A stretch of DNA of 64,000 nucleotides from NCBI GenBank assembly GCA_016288815.1, contig JAEELF010000056.1, positions 1 to 64,000 of the forward strand. The letters run 5' to 3'. The stretch comes from Ruminococcus sp. (GTDB lineage: Bacteria > Bacillota > Clostridia > Oscillospirales > Ruminococcaceae). Positions 42,229-50,356 of the stretch are shown piece by piece (within the stretch, counting starts at the first letter, position 1; every line of letters begins with the position of its first letter). Both the position numbers and the translations under genes were made by a program. Under the pieces are notes generated by a model that was given only the letters and a program-made list of their open reading frames with translations, had not been told where the DNA came from and did not search any database.

Positions 42229-43140
42229 TCAGCCTACATAGCCATCTTCTAAAACGCTCTGGATATTGTCCTCAGTGACGTTGTAGAAGATAGGCTTTTC
42301 CTCCTTGGCGCTGCCGAAGAGGGTGTCGTACCACTCGTCATAGACAGTGACGTCTACGGGGTCGGGCTCACCTCTGCCGTCGTCTTCCGGCTTTGTTTCG
42401 TAAATGTAGTACACGAAGCCAGAGCCGCTCGTATCGGCTTCATCGGGGAATTTCTCGTTGGTGTAGTAATTCTCCGGGAATTCTTCCTTGTCCCATGCGG
42501 AAACGTAGTATATCCATTCGTAGACGCCTGTCTCAGCGTTGTACTGGCAGACAGAATGAGGCCAGAAGCTGCCCGAAACGCCCTGATTGTGCGAATCATC
42601 GACAGTTATGAGGCCGTTTGAATAGAAGTGCATGAATGGTGCGCTGCCCAGCTTTTCATAGAGCTCGCCGTTCTCGTCAACGCCGTAGACATATCCCACC
42701 ATACCTGCCATGCAGGTAGCTGTGTGCAGGAAGATGAGCTCGTCGGTGCCGTCCTTGTCAACGTCGAATACAGCGAACTCGTCGTCCGAGATCATGTAGT
42801 CGGGGTCGGAGAGGTCGTAGCCGCTGAGGGGCTCCTCTGCCGCGTAGTAGATGTGGCTCATAGCCTGAGCGTATACGGGCAGGACGTCGATGCCGTCACT
42901 TCCGGCAGCCCCGGTGGTCTCCTCGGGTTCCTTTTCGGTCTCCTTCTCCGTCTCCTCTTCGGTCTCGGGCTCAGTTTCCTCCTCGGACACTTCCTTGGTC
43001 TCCTCCGCAGAGGTGTCCTCAGTTTCGTCCTTCTCGGACACTGAGGTCTTCGCGGACGTATCTGCGTCTTCGTCCTGTCCGCATGAGAATGCGGCTGTCA
43101 TCATTCCGAGCGCGAGTGCTAAGCATACCAGCTTTTTCAT
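42229..43140 (-). CDS. Acidic lipoprotein, paralogue 2
   Basis: A 303-residue putative lipoprotein with leader MKKLVCLALALGMMTAAF then Cys, a long Glu/Thr-rich acidic linker (~20-80), and a globular domain with one clear Ca-binding-like segment (FAVFDVDKDGTDELIFLH). It overlaps the 3' end of miaB by 4 bp (ATGA-type) and precedes its paralogue by 12 bp. The function is unknown. It is probably surface-exposed and anchored after LspA processing. Confidence 0.72.
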   Translation of the reverse strand: MKKLVCLALALGMMTAAFSCGQDEDADTSAKTSVSEKDETEDTSAEETKEVSEEETEPETEEETEKETEKEPEETTGAAGSDGIDVLPVYAQAMSHIYYAAEEPLSGYDLSDPDYMISDDEFAVFDVDKDGTDELIFLHTATCMAGMVGYVYGVDENGELYEKLGSAPFMHFYSNGLITVDDSHNQGVSGSFWPHSVCQYNAETGVYEWIYYVSAWDKEEFPENYYTNEKFPDEADTSGSGFVYYIYETKPEDDGRGEPDPVDVTVYDEWYDTLFGSAKEEKPIFYNVTEDNIQSVLEDGYVG

Positions 43141-44519
43141 AAGTTGTCCTCCAATATTACCTTTCCTTTTACCGCCCAGTTCATGGTCTCTGTAACATGA
43201 ACACGGACGAACTTTCCTATGAGGGAGGCGTCTCCCTCAAATTCAACGATGATGAACTCATCGCTTTTGCCTGTTAAATATCCCGGGTGCTTACGCGACT
43301 CGCCGTCTGCGAGCACCCTCAGTGTCTTCCCGAGGAAGCGCTTGTAGCCCTCCGTCGAGACCTCCCGCTGGACCTCGAGCAGCTCGCGCATACGGCGACT
43401 CTTGACGTCCTCCGGGGTCTTGTCCTCGATCTCCGCTGCCTTCGTGCCGGAGCGCTTTGAGTAGATGAACGAGTAGATGTTGTCATAGCCGACCCGCCTG
43501 ATGAGGTCGAGCGTCGCGGCGAATTCCTCGTCGGTCTCGTTCGGGAAGCCGACTATTATGTCGGTCGTAAGCGAGAAGCCGGGGTCGCGGCGGCGTATCT
43601 CATCGACTATGCCGAGGTATTTCTCTGCGGTGTAGTTGCGGTTCATGCGGCGGAGCACCTCGCTGCTGCCGCTCTGCACGGGAAGGTGCAGGTGCTTCGC
43701 GACCTTTTCGCAGTCAAATATCGCGTCTATCAGCTCCGGGGAGGCATCCTTCGGGTGGGACGACATGAAGCGTATCACGAAGTCGCCGTCTATCGCGTTC
43801 AGCTCGCGCAGGAGCTGCGGGAAGCTCATCTCTCCGCCGAGATCCTTTCCGTAGGAGTTGACGTTCTGCCCGAGGAGCATTATCTCCTTGTAGCCCTCCC
43901 CGACGAGCCCGCGCACCTCGGAAATGATGTCCTCCGGGCGGCGGCTGCGCTCACGTCCGCGGACGTAGGGCACGATGCAGTAGGTGCAGAAATTGTTGCA
44001 GCCGAACATTATCGGCACCGACGCCTTGAAGCTGCTCTCGCGCACCTGCACCGCTGCCTCGGAGAAGTCGTCGTACTCGGTGATGTCAGCGGAGAAGCCC
44101 CTCCCCTGAAGCGCTCCGAGCAGAAGCTCCGGCAGCGCGTTTATCGCTGAAGTGCCCACTACGAAGTCAACCTGCGGGTAGGAGGTCTTTATCTTCTCGG
44201 CGATGTGGCTCTGCGCGGTCATGCAGCCCGCTATGCCGATCATCAGTCCCGGCTTCTGCTCCTTGAGCTTCTTCATGCTGCCGACTATGCCGAAAACTCT
44301 GTCCTCGGCCGACTCGCGCACCGCACAGGTGTTGAGGATCACGAGGTCGGCGTCCTGCTCGGAGTCCGTGAAGCCGTAGCCGAGCTGAGCGAGCACTCCC
44401 TTTATCTTCTCGCCGTCGGATACGTTCAGCTGGCAGCCAAAGCTCCGGACGTATGCAACAGGCTTGCTTTCGCCTATGATACGGCGTATCTCGGCGTTTA
44501 TGTTAGTGTTGTCCTTCAA
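43137..44519 (-). CDS. miaB: tRNA-i6A37 methylthiotransferase MiaB
   Basis: Radical SAM enzyme of 460 residues that makes ms2i6A37 from the MiaA product. The N-terminal UPF0004 domain has the auxiliary cluster Cys residues (SFGCQLN, NTCAVR, IAGCM), the radical SAM motif is FGCNNFCTYCIVP, and the C-terminal TRAM domain ends near KGKVILE. I choose the TTG at 44519, with GGGAGG 8 bp upstream; an ATG 21 codons further upstream lacks a ribosome binding site. It heads the long minus-strand cluster, behind a perfect promoter. Confidence 0.93.
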   Translation of the reverse strand: MKDNTNINAEIRRIIGESKPVAYVRSFGCQLNVSDGEKIKGVLAQLGYGFTDSEQDADLVILNTCAVRESAEDRVFGIVGSMKKLKEQKPGLMIGIAGCMTAQSHIAEKIKTSYPQVDFVVGTSAINALPELLLGALQGRGFSADITEYDDFSEAAVQVRESSFKASVPIMFGCNNFCTYCIVPYVRGRERSRRPEDIISEVRGLVGEGYKEIMLLGQNVNSYGKDLGGEMSFPQLLRELNAIDGDFVIRFMSSHPKDASPELIDAIFDCEKVAKHLHLPVQSGSSEVLRRMNRNYTAEKYLGIVDEIRRRDPGFSLTTDIIVGFPNETDEEFAATLDLIRRVGYDNIYSFIYSKRSGTKAAEIEDKTPEDVKSRRMRELLEVQREVSTEGYKRFLGKTLRVLADGESRKHPGYLTGKSDEFIIVEFEGDASLIGKFVRVHVTETMNWAVKGKVILEDNL

Positions 44520-44587
44520 TCCATCGCCCTCCCGGGTAGTGAATAATACTTTAAAAAACAGGGCATAACGCTTATGACCCACTATAC

Positions 44588-44616
44588 ATTATATCAATTG
44601 ACACAAAAAATGTCAA
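44588..44616 (-). promoter_or_regulatory. Consensus sigma-A promoter of miaB
   Basis: Minus strand TTGACA (44611-44616), 17 bp, TATAAT (44588-44593): a perfect match. Confidence 0.85.
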
Positions 44617-44618
44617 TT
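44596..44618. promoter_or_regulatory. Palindromic operator-like site over the miaB promoter
   Basis: AATTGACA-N7-TGTCAATT, a perfect 8-bp inverted repeat covering the -35 box and most of the spacer. A dimeric regulator here would block the promoter. One arm is the -35 box itself, so chance plays a part. Confidence 0.4.
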
Positions 44619-44735
44619 CCAAATAGGAGTCCCCGCAGCAGCAGGATTTAGATGATTCTGCACAAATACCCCCGCGGCAGCTGCGGTCGGGGGAGGCGTC
44701 CGGCGGCGGGAAAATCGTTTTGTTCAAAAAAATCA

Positions 44736-44764
44736 TTGACTATTTCGCCGTTTTGGTTTATTAT
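44736..44764 (+). promoter_or_regulatory. Promoter of the GH74 gene
   Basis: TTGACT (44736-44741), 17 bp, TATTAT (44759-44764). The rest of the 44620-44735 gap is GC-rich with a GCGGCAGCTGC palindrome and no gene. Confidence 0.6.
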
Positions 44765-44816
44765 ATAAGTGTATATGTGTTCACAGGCACACCAACGCAG
44801 CAACAGGAGGAGCACG

Positions 44817-47012
44817 ATGAATATCAGGAAGGCAGTTTCAGTCCTCGCCGCCGCAGCTACCCTCACCTCGGCGTCCGCGGGCTGTTCAAAAAAGAAGGAC
44901 GCAGACAGCACCGGGGTGTCCTACACATGGAGCAACGTCGCGATAGGCGGCGGAGGCTATATCACTGGTATAGTCTACAATCCGAAGGAGGAGGGGCTGG
45001 CTTACGTCCGCACCGATATCGGCGGCGCGTACCGCTACGATAAGTCCGCGGAGAGATGGGTGCCTATCACCGATCAGTTCGGCGGCGACGAATGGAACCT
45101 CATCGGTATCGAGAGCATCGCCACAGACCCCGTCGAGCCCAACCGCGTGTATGCGGCGTGCGGCACCTACACCATGGAGAACGGCGCTATAATCGCGTCC
45201 GACGACTACGGGAAGACATGGAAGCGCTTCGACCTCAGCTTCGGCTGCGGAGGAAATCTCTCCGGGCGAGGCGTGGGCGAGCGTCTCATGGTGGACCCGA
45301 CTGACAATAAAAACGTATACTTCGGCTCGCGAAGCGAGGGGCTGTGGAAGTCCTCCGACTACGGAGAGACGTGGGAGAAGGTCGAGTCCTTCCCAGTGAA
45401 GGGCGATTTCACGCAGGAGGCTACCGCTGTCGGTATCATGTGGGTCATCTCTGACCCCTCCACCGGCGACATCTACGCCGGCGCGGCGATGACCGACGGC
45501 AAGTGCATTTACAGGTCCGCAGACGGAGGGGCTTCGTGGGAGGCGCTCCCGGCACTGCCGGCGGGTATGTACCCGCTGCAGGCTGAGATATCCACCAACG
45601 GGAAGCTCTACACGGCCTGCTCGGATAACTGCGGTCCCAACGCCGACCCCAAGAACGGCGCGGTCTACGCTATCGACCTCGCGACCGGAGATATCGAGGA
45701 TATCACTCCCGATACCGGGGACGGTCACTACGGCGGATACGGCGGTATCTCGCTCGACGGACAGGACCCCGATACACTCGTCGTGACCTCGCTCAGCTTC
45801 TGGCACGACAACGGCGACAACCTCTACCGCACCACCGACGGCGGCGCGACGTGGAGCTCGCTCTATACTTCAACTGAAAAGAATTACGTCATGGATACCT
45901 CGGGGGCGCAGTGGCTCGACTGGGGCAGGAGCGAAGCCAAGACCGGCTGGTGGACTGCCGCTGTCGCGATCGACCCGCACAATTCCGACGAGGTCAGCTA
46001 CGGCACAGGCGCTACGCTCTTCGCGACCGAGAACCTCACCGACCTCGGCTCGGGCAAGCCTGTAACGATAAAGTTCCACGCGCAGGGCATCGAGGAAACA
46101 GCTGTGTTCGATATGCGCACTCCCCTGACGGACGGCTCAACCCCGCAGATGTACTCGATAATGGGCGATCTCACGGGCTTCGCGCACATGGACGTCAATG
46201 TGATACCCGACGACGCGCACTTCATGAAAAACGGCAAGCCGGTGTCTGTTGACTGTGCGTGGCAGAACGGAAATTACGCCGTTTACACCACCGAGGACGG
46301 TGCTGCGCCTATAAACTATACCACCGACGGCGGAGTGACATGGGGCTCCATAAAGAAGCTCCCTGAGAAGGCTATGGGAGGCTGTGTCGCGATGGCGGCG
46401 GACGGCTCGGCTGTCATCTGGAAGCCCTCATCCCTGACCGGCAAGCCATATGTCACCTACGACTTCGGGGAGACATGGTACAACTGCGACGGTCTGAGCT
46501 ACGGCGCAAGGATCGCCGCTGACCGCGTGAACCCCAAGGTCTTCTACGCTTCGTGCAACAACAATTTCTATGTGTCAAGGGACGGCGGGCATACCTTTGA
46601 GTCCACCGGCGCGATTCTCACGGACAGCTGCGAGCTCATTCCCAGCGGCACCCGCGAGGGCTGCGTATGGGTCTGCAACGGGACGTCCGTGTTCTTCACC
46701 GAGGACAGCGGGCAGACATTCACTATGCTGGATAATATCACCGCAAAGGCCGTCGGCTTCGGCGCTCCCGAGAAGGAGGGCGGCTGCGAGACTGTGTACG
46801 TCATAGGGGCAGAGCCGTCGAATGCGGACGACTATCAGGTGGGCATATACCGCTCGACCGACAACGGTAAGTCGTGGGTGCGGCTCAACGATGATATGCA
46901 CCTCTTCGGCAACATCACTCCGAGTATCACCGGCGACCCGAACGTCTTCGGGCGGGTGTACTTCGCGACGAACGGCCGCGGGATCGTTATGGGGGATATC
47001 GCAGACCAATGA
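44817..47012 (+). CDS. GH74 xyloglucanase-type lipoprotein
   Basis: A 731-residue enzyme of two seven-bladed propellers (BNR-like repeats: ASDDYGKTW, RSADGGASW, RTTDGGATW, RSTDNGKSW). It belongs to GH74, which cleaves xyloglucan. Candidate catalytic Asp residues lie in YVRTDIGGAYR (~68) and QWLDWGRSE (~367). A lipoprotein signal ends SASAGC (Cys23), so it is cell-anchored rather than cellulosomal; there is no dockerin or CBM. The ATG at 44817 follows AGGAGGAGC; an in-frame ATG at 44769 would spoil the signal peptide. The next gene overlaps by 4 bp. Confidence 0.9.
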   Translation: MNIRKAVSVLAAAATLTSASAGCSKKKDADSTGVSYTWSNVAIGGGGYITGIVYNPKEEGLAYVRTDIGGAYRYDKSAERWVPITDQFGGDEWNLIGIESIATDPVEPNRVYAACGTYTMENGAIIASDDYGKTWKRFDLSFGCGGNLSGRGVGERLMVDPTDNKNVYFGSRSEGLWKSSDYGETWEKVESFPVKGDFTQEATAVGIMWVISDPSTGDIYAGAAMTDGKCIYRSADGGASWEALPALPAGMYPLQAEISTNGKLYTACSDNCGPNADPKNGAVYAIDLATGDIEDITPDTGDGHYGGYGGISLDGQDPDTLVVTSLSFWHDNGDNLYRTTDGGATWSSLYTSTEKNYVMDTSGAQWLDWGRSEAKTGWWTAAVAIDPHNSDEVSYGTGATLFATENLTDLGSGKPVTIKFHAQGIEETAVFDMRTPLTDGSTPQMYSIMGDLTGFAHMDVNVIPDDAHFMKNGKPVSVDCAWQNGNYAVYTTEDGAAPINYTTDGGVTWGSIKKLPEKAMGGCVAMAADGSAVIWKPSSLTGKPYVTYDFGETWYNCDGLSYGARIAADRVNPKVFYASCNNNFYVSRDGGHTFESTGAILTDSCELIPSGTREGCVWVCNGTSVFFTEDSGQTFTMLDNITAKAVGFGAPEKEGGCETVYVIGAEPSNADDYQVGIYRSTDNGKSWVRLNDDMHLFGNITPSITGDPNVFGRVYFATNGRGIVMGDIADQ

Positions 47013-47731
47013 GAGCTAAACGAATGATCGCCTGCTGTCTCGCAGGGGCAGTCATGACCGGGGCAGCAGTGCTCGGGGCGTGCTACTTCTCGACCGCAGC
47101 TCCGGATACGGGCAGATTCCCCGTGTTCGGCGTGGACGTTTCCAACTATCAGGGAGACGTTGACTGGCAGGCTCTTGAGGAACAGGGTGTGCAGTTCGCC
47201 TTTGTGAAAGCGACCGAGGGCAGCGGACATACCGATGAGTCCGCGCGGCGCAACCTTGTAAATATCCGCACCACTGATATCCGCGTTTCGGCATATCACT
47301 TCTTCAGCTTCGACAGCGCCGGCGAGACTCAGGCTGCGAACTATATCGCTGCGGTGTCCCCCGACGAGATAGATATGCCGCCGGTCGTGGACATCGAATA
47401 CTACGGAGACAAGCGCTCAAACAAGCCCTCACAAGCGGAGACGGAGGCTATCCTGCGTCCTCTGCTGGCGGAGCTTGAGGCATATTACGGCACCAAACCG
47501 ATCATCTATACCACCCTGCCTGTGTATTACAGGTATGTTCGGGCGGACTTCGCGGACTATCCGCTGTGGATACGCAGCGTGAACTTCGAGCCGGATATCG
47601 TCGACTGGAAGTTCTGGCAGTACTGCGACACAGGGGAGCTGTACGGCTTCAGCGGCGATGAAAAGTACATCGACCTGAACGTATACTGCGGCAGCAAAGA
47701 GGATTTTCTGGCTGAATATCCGAAAAAATGA
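47009..47731 (+). CDS. GH25 lysozyme-like muramidase
   Basis: A 240-residue membrane-anchored or secreted protein. The N-terminal hydrophobic segment (CCLAGAVMTGAAVLGACYF) precedes a GH25 barrel: FGVDVSNYQGDVDWQAL, FAFVKATEGSGHTD, YHFFSF, VVDIEYYGDKRSN and FWQYCDTGELYGFSG. The catalytic pair is expected in DIEYYG. It likely trims peptidoglycan. Its ATG overlaps the GH74 stop (ATGA), so the two are translationally coupled, which is an unusual pairing. Confidence 0.9.
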   Translation: MRAKRMIACCLAGAVMTGAAVLGACYFSTAAPDTGRFPVFGVDVSNYQGDVDWQALEEQGVQFAFVKATEGSGHTDESARRNLVNIRTTDIRVSAYHFFSFDSAGETQAANYIAAVSPDEIDMPPVVDIEYYGDKRSNKPSQAETEAILRPLLAELEAYYGTKPIIYTTLPVYYRYVRADFADYPLWIRSVNFEPDIVDWKFWQYCDTGELYGFSGDEKYIDLNVYCGSKEDFLAEYPKK

Positions 47732-47743
47732 CAGGAGGCAATA

Positions 47744-48718
47744 ATGACACCATTTCTTTTGGAAGCACCTATAAAAGACTATATCTGGGGCGGCACACGC
47801 CTGCGCGAGGAATTCGGCAAGGAGAGCACGCTCGAGCGCCTCGCGGAAAGCTGGGAGCTCAGCTGTCACCCCGACGGCACGAGCATTATCGCTTCGGGCG
47901 AGCTCAAAGGCACGCCCCTCACGGAGTTCCTGAACGGGCACCCCGAGGCTCTCGGCAGGAACTGCACACGATTCGACCGCTTCCCTGTGCTGGTGAAGCT
48001 CATCGACGCAAGGAACGATCTCTCCGTACAGGTACACCCCGATGACGCCTACGCGCGCAAAAACGAAAACGACAACGGCAAGACCGAGATGTGGTACGTC
48101 CTCGATGCGGATGACGGCGCGGAGCTCGTTTACGGCTTCCGCGGTGAGCTCACGCAGGAGGAGTTCCGCGGAGCGATAGAGACTAATTCACTCATGGAGA
48201 AGGTCAACCGCGTGCCCGTGAAAAAGGGCGATGTCTTCTTCATCACGCCCGGCACTCTGCACGCTATCGGCAAGGGCATACTCATCGCGGAGATACAGCA
48301 GAATTCAAACGTCACCTACCGCGTTTATGACTACGGCAGGCTCGGTGCGGACGGCAAGCCCCGCGAGCTCCACGTCGAAAAGGCGATAGAGGTCACCAAG
48401 CTCGCTCAGCCGGAGCATAAGTACGGTCAGCCGGAGAGGATAAACCTCGCGGGCGGCTGGAGGACTCCCCTTGCGGAATGCAGGTACTTCCGCGCGGAGA
48501 GGCTGGACATTTTCCGCGGGACGGACGTCGGCTCGGCTGACACGTTCACGCATATCCTCGTCATAGACGGTGAGGCTGAGCTCGGGGGAGGGGCTGAAGC
48601 TCTCCCGCTGAAAAAAGGTTCAAGCGTATTCGTCCCCGCTGGGAGCGAAACGTTCAGAATAAAAGGAAATTGCAGTATGATAATCACTACAATACCGGAT
48701 ATCAAGGAGGAAAAGTAA
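47744..48718 (+). CDS. manA: Mannose-6-phosphate isomerase, class I
   Basis: A 324-residue cupin enzyme that interconverts mannose-6-phosphate and fructose-6-phosphate. Zinc-site segments are SVQVHPDDAYARKNE and TPGTLHAIGKGILIAE, and the N-terminal KDYIWGGTRLREEFGK is typical of short Firmicute ManA. It follows CAGGAGG, 12 bp after the GH25 gene. Together with the GH26 mannanase it would route mannan sugars into glycolysis. Confidence 0.94.
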   Translation: MTPFLLEAPIKDYIWGGTRLREEFGKESTLERLAESWELSCHPDGTSIIASGELKGTPLTEFLNGHPEALGRNCTRFDRFPVLVKLIDARNDLSVQVHPDDAYARKNENDNGKTEMWYVLDADDGAELVYGFRGELTQEEFRGAIETNSLMEKVNRVPVKKGDVFFITPGTLHAIGKGILIAEIQQNSNVTYRVYDYGRLGADGKPRELHVEKAIEVTKLAQPEHKYGQPERINLAGGWRTPLAECRYFRAERLDIFRGTDVGSADTFTHILVIDGEAELGGGAEALPLKKGSSVFVPAGSETFRIKGNCSMIITTIPDIKEEK

Positions 48719-49687
48719 ATGAAATACTATGTAGGTATCGACCTCGGAGGAACAAACATCGTCGCAGGTGTCGTTGACGAGGAGTACAACATCATCGCTA
48801 AGGCAAGCACCAAGACCAACTGCCCGCGCCCCGAAAAGGAGATCGCGGACGATATGGCTAAAATGGCTGTTCAGGCTGTGGAGAACGCGAACCTCACCCT
48901 CGACGACATCGAGTGGATAGGTATCGGTACACCCGGTATCGCAAACAGCTCAACGGGTATCATCGAGTACTCCAACAACCTCGGCTTCAAGGACACGCCT
49001 ATGGTGAAGTACATCACTGAGGCTATCGGCAGGGACGACACTCCCGTGTTCATCGAGAACGATGCAAACGCTGCGGCTTACGGCGAGTATGTTGCCGGTG
49101 CGGCTAAGGGCGCCAAGAACGCGGTCTGCATAACCCTCGGAACAGGCGTGGGCGGCGGTATCATCATCGACGGCAAGATCTACGCGGGCTCCAATTTCGC
49201 GGGCGCGGAGATCGGTCATACCGTTATCGAGGTGGACGGAGCACAGTGCTCGTGCGGCAGAAAGGGCTGCTTCGAGGCTTATTCCTCCGCTACCGGTCTC
49301 ATCAGAATGACCAGGGAGGCTATCGAGCTCTTCCCTGACAGCGAGATGAGCAAGATGGCTCAGGAGCGCGGAAAGGTCACTGCACGCACCTCCTTCGACT
49401 GCATGAGAGCCGGAGACAAGCACGCCAAGGACGTCGTTGATAAGTACATAAAGTACCTCGCGGCAGGTATCACGAACACTATCAATATCTTCCAGCCGGA
49501 CGTTCTCTGTATCGGCGGCGGCGTGTGCAACGAAGGCGACCCGCTCCTCCTGCCGGTAAAGGCGCTCGTCAAGGAGGAGGTATACACACGAAATTCCGAG
49601 AAGAACTGCGAGATAGTCATCGCTAAGCTCGGCAACGACGCCGGTATCATCGGCGCTGCATTCCTCGGAAGAGCTAACCAGAAGTAA
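48719..49687 (+). CDS. ROK family sugar kinase, probable glucokinase
   Basis: A 322-residue ROK kinase. The ATP-binding GIDLGGTNIVAGVVD opens the protein. The catalytic Asp is in FIENDANAAAYGEY, the phosphate loop is TLGTGVGGGIII, and the ROK zinc motif is CSCGRKGCFE. The most likely reaction is glucose to glucose-6-phosphate. It starts immediately after the manA stop behind AAGGAGG, forming a sugar-entry operon with manA. Confidence 0.92.
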   Translation: MKYYVGIDLGGTNIVAGVVDEEYNIIAKASTKTNCPRPEKEIADDMAKMAVQAVENANLTLDDIEWIGIGTPGIANSSTGIIEYSNNLGFKDTPMVKYITEAIGRDDTPVFIENDANAAAYGEYVAGAAKGAKNAVCITLGTGVGGGIIIDGKIYAGSNFAGAEIGHTVIEVDGAQCSCGRKGCFEAYSSATGLIRMTREAIELFPDSEMSKMAQERGKVTARTSFDCMRAGDKHAKDVVDKYIKYLAAGITNTINIFQPDVLCIGGGVCNEGDPLLLPVKALVKEEVYTRNSEKNCEIVIAKLGNDAGIIGAAFLGRANQK

Positions 49688-49709
49688 GTATCGAAGCAAA
49701 TAAGTTCTA

Positions 49710-49755
49710 CAGCCATATGCACAAATCCTTACAGCGGTTTTTGTGCATATGGCTG
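49710..49755. terminator. Long perfect hairpin after the sugar kinase gene
   Basis: CAGCCATATGCACAAA and its exact reverse complement, two 16-bp arms around a 14-nt loop, followed by AACTTTTAGTTTTTC. It probably ends the GH74-manA-kinase transcript, but the stem is AT-richer and longer than the other terminators in the window. Confidence 0.6.
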
Positions 49756-49835
49756 AACTTTTAGTTTTTCATGGACAGTTACGCCATTTTCTGACACTTA
49801 ATGAGTGAATCGGTTCAATGACAGGAGGGAACGCT

Positions 49836-50336
49836 ATGAATGACTTCTCAGCGGACGTGAAGCTCGCCCGGCAGGGCAGCGCAGAGGCTTTCGCAAGACT
49901 TTATTCTGCCGTTTATAAGGATATGTACCACATCGCGCTGTGCAGCCTGCGCAGCAGCCATGACGCCAGTGACGCGGTCAGCGAGGCTGTGCTCGACGCT
50001 TTCTGCACTATCGGGAAGCTCCGCGATGCGGAGAGCTTCCGCGGGTGGATACTGAAAATTCTCTCCGCAAAGATAAAGCGAAAACAAAGGGATTACTTCG
50101 ATGTGCCGGAGGATATCGACGGGACGGAGCTGAGCTCGGGAGATTTCGACTTCATGTCGGTCGAGCTGAGGGAAGCCGTGGGGCGGCTCTCCGGCGAGGA
50201 GCGGCTGCTGCTGTCGATGTCGGCACTCGGAGGTTACTCAAGCACTGAAATATCCAGGATATGCGGCGTAAAGGCGAGCACTGTGCGTTCAAGGCTCGCT
50301 GCCATAAAGGAAAGGCTCCGGACGGAGCTCACCTGA
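49836..50336 (+). CDS. ECF-type RNA polymerase sigma factor
   Basis: A 166-residue sigma-70 family protein with region 2 (AFARLYSAVYKDMYHIALCS, DASDAVSEAVLDAFCTIGKL) and region 4 helix-turn-helix (GYSSTEISRICGVKASTVRS). The ATG at 49836 follows CAGGAGGGAACGC; an ATG six codons upstream is less well placed. The next gene, 20 bp downstream, encodes a membrane protein likely to act as anti-sigma and sensor. Confidence 0.88.
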   Translation: MNDFSADVKLARQGSAEAFARLYSAVYKDMYHIALCSLRSSHDASDAVSEAVLDAFCTIGKLRDAESFRGWILKILSAKIKRKQRDYFDVPEDIDGTELSSGDFDFMSVELREAVGRLSGEERLLLSMSALGGYSSTEISRICGVKASTVRSRLAAIKERLRTELT

Positions 50337-50356
50337 CCACCGAAAGGAGAATGGCT

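Noticed and set aside
47744-49687. Possible mannan operon regulator or transporter near manA
   Set aside because: Only the isomerase and the ROK kinase are present; the ROK protein lacks a helix-turn-helix domain, so it is a kinase rather than a repressor.
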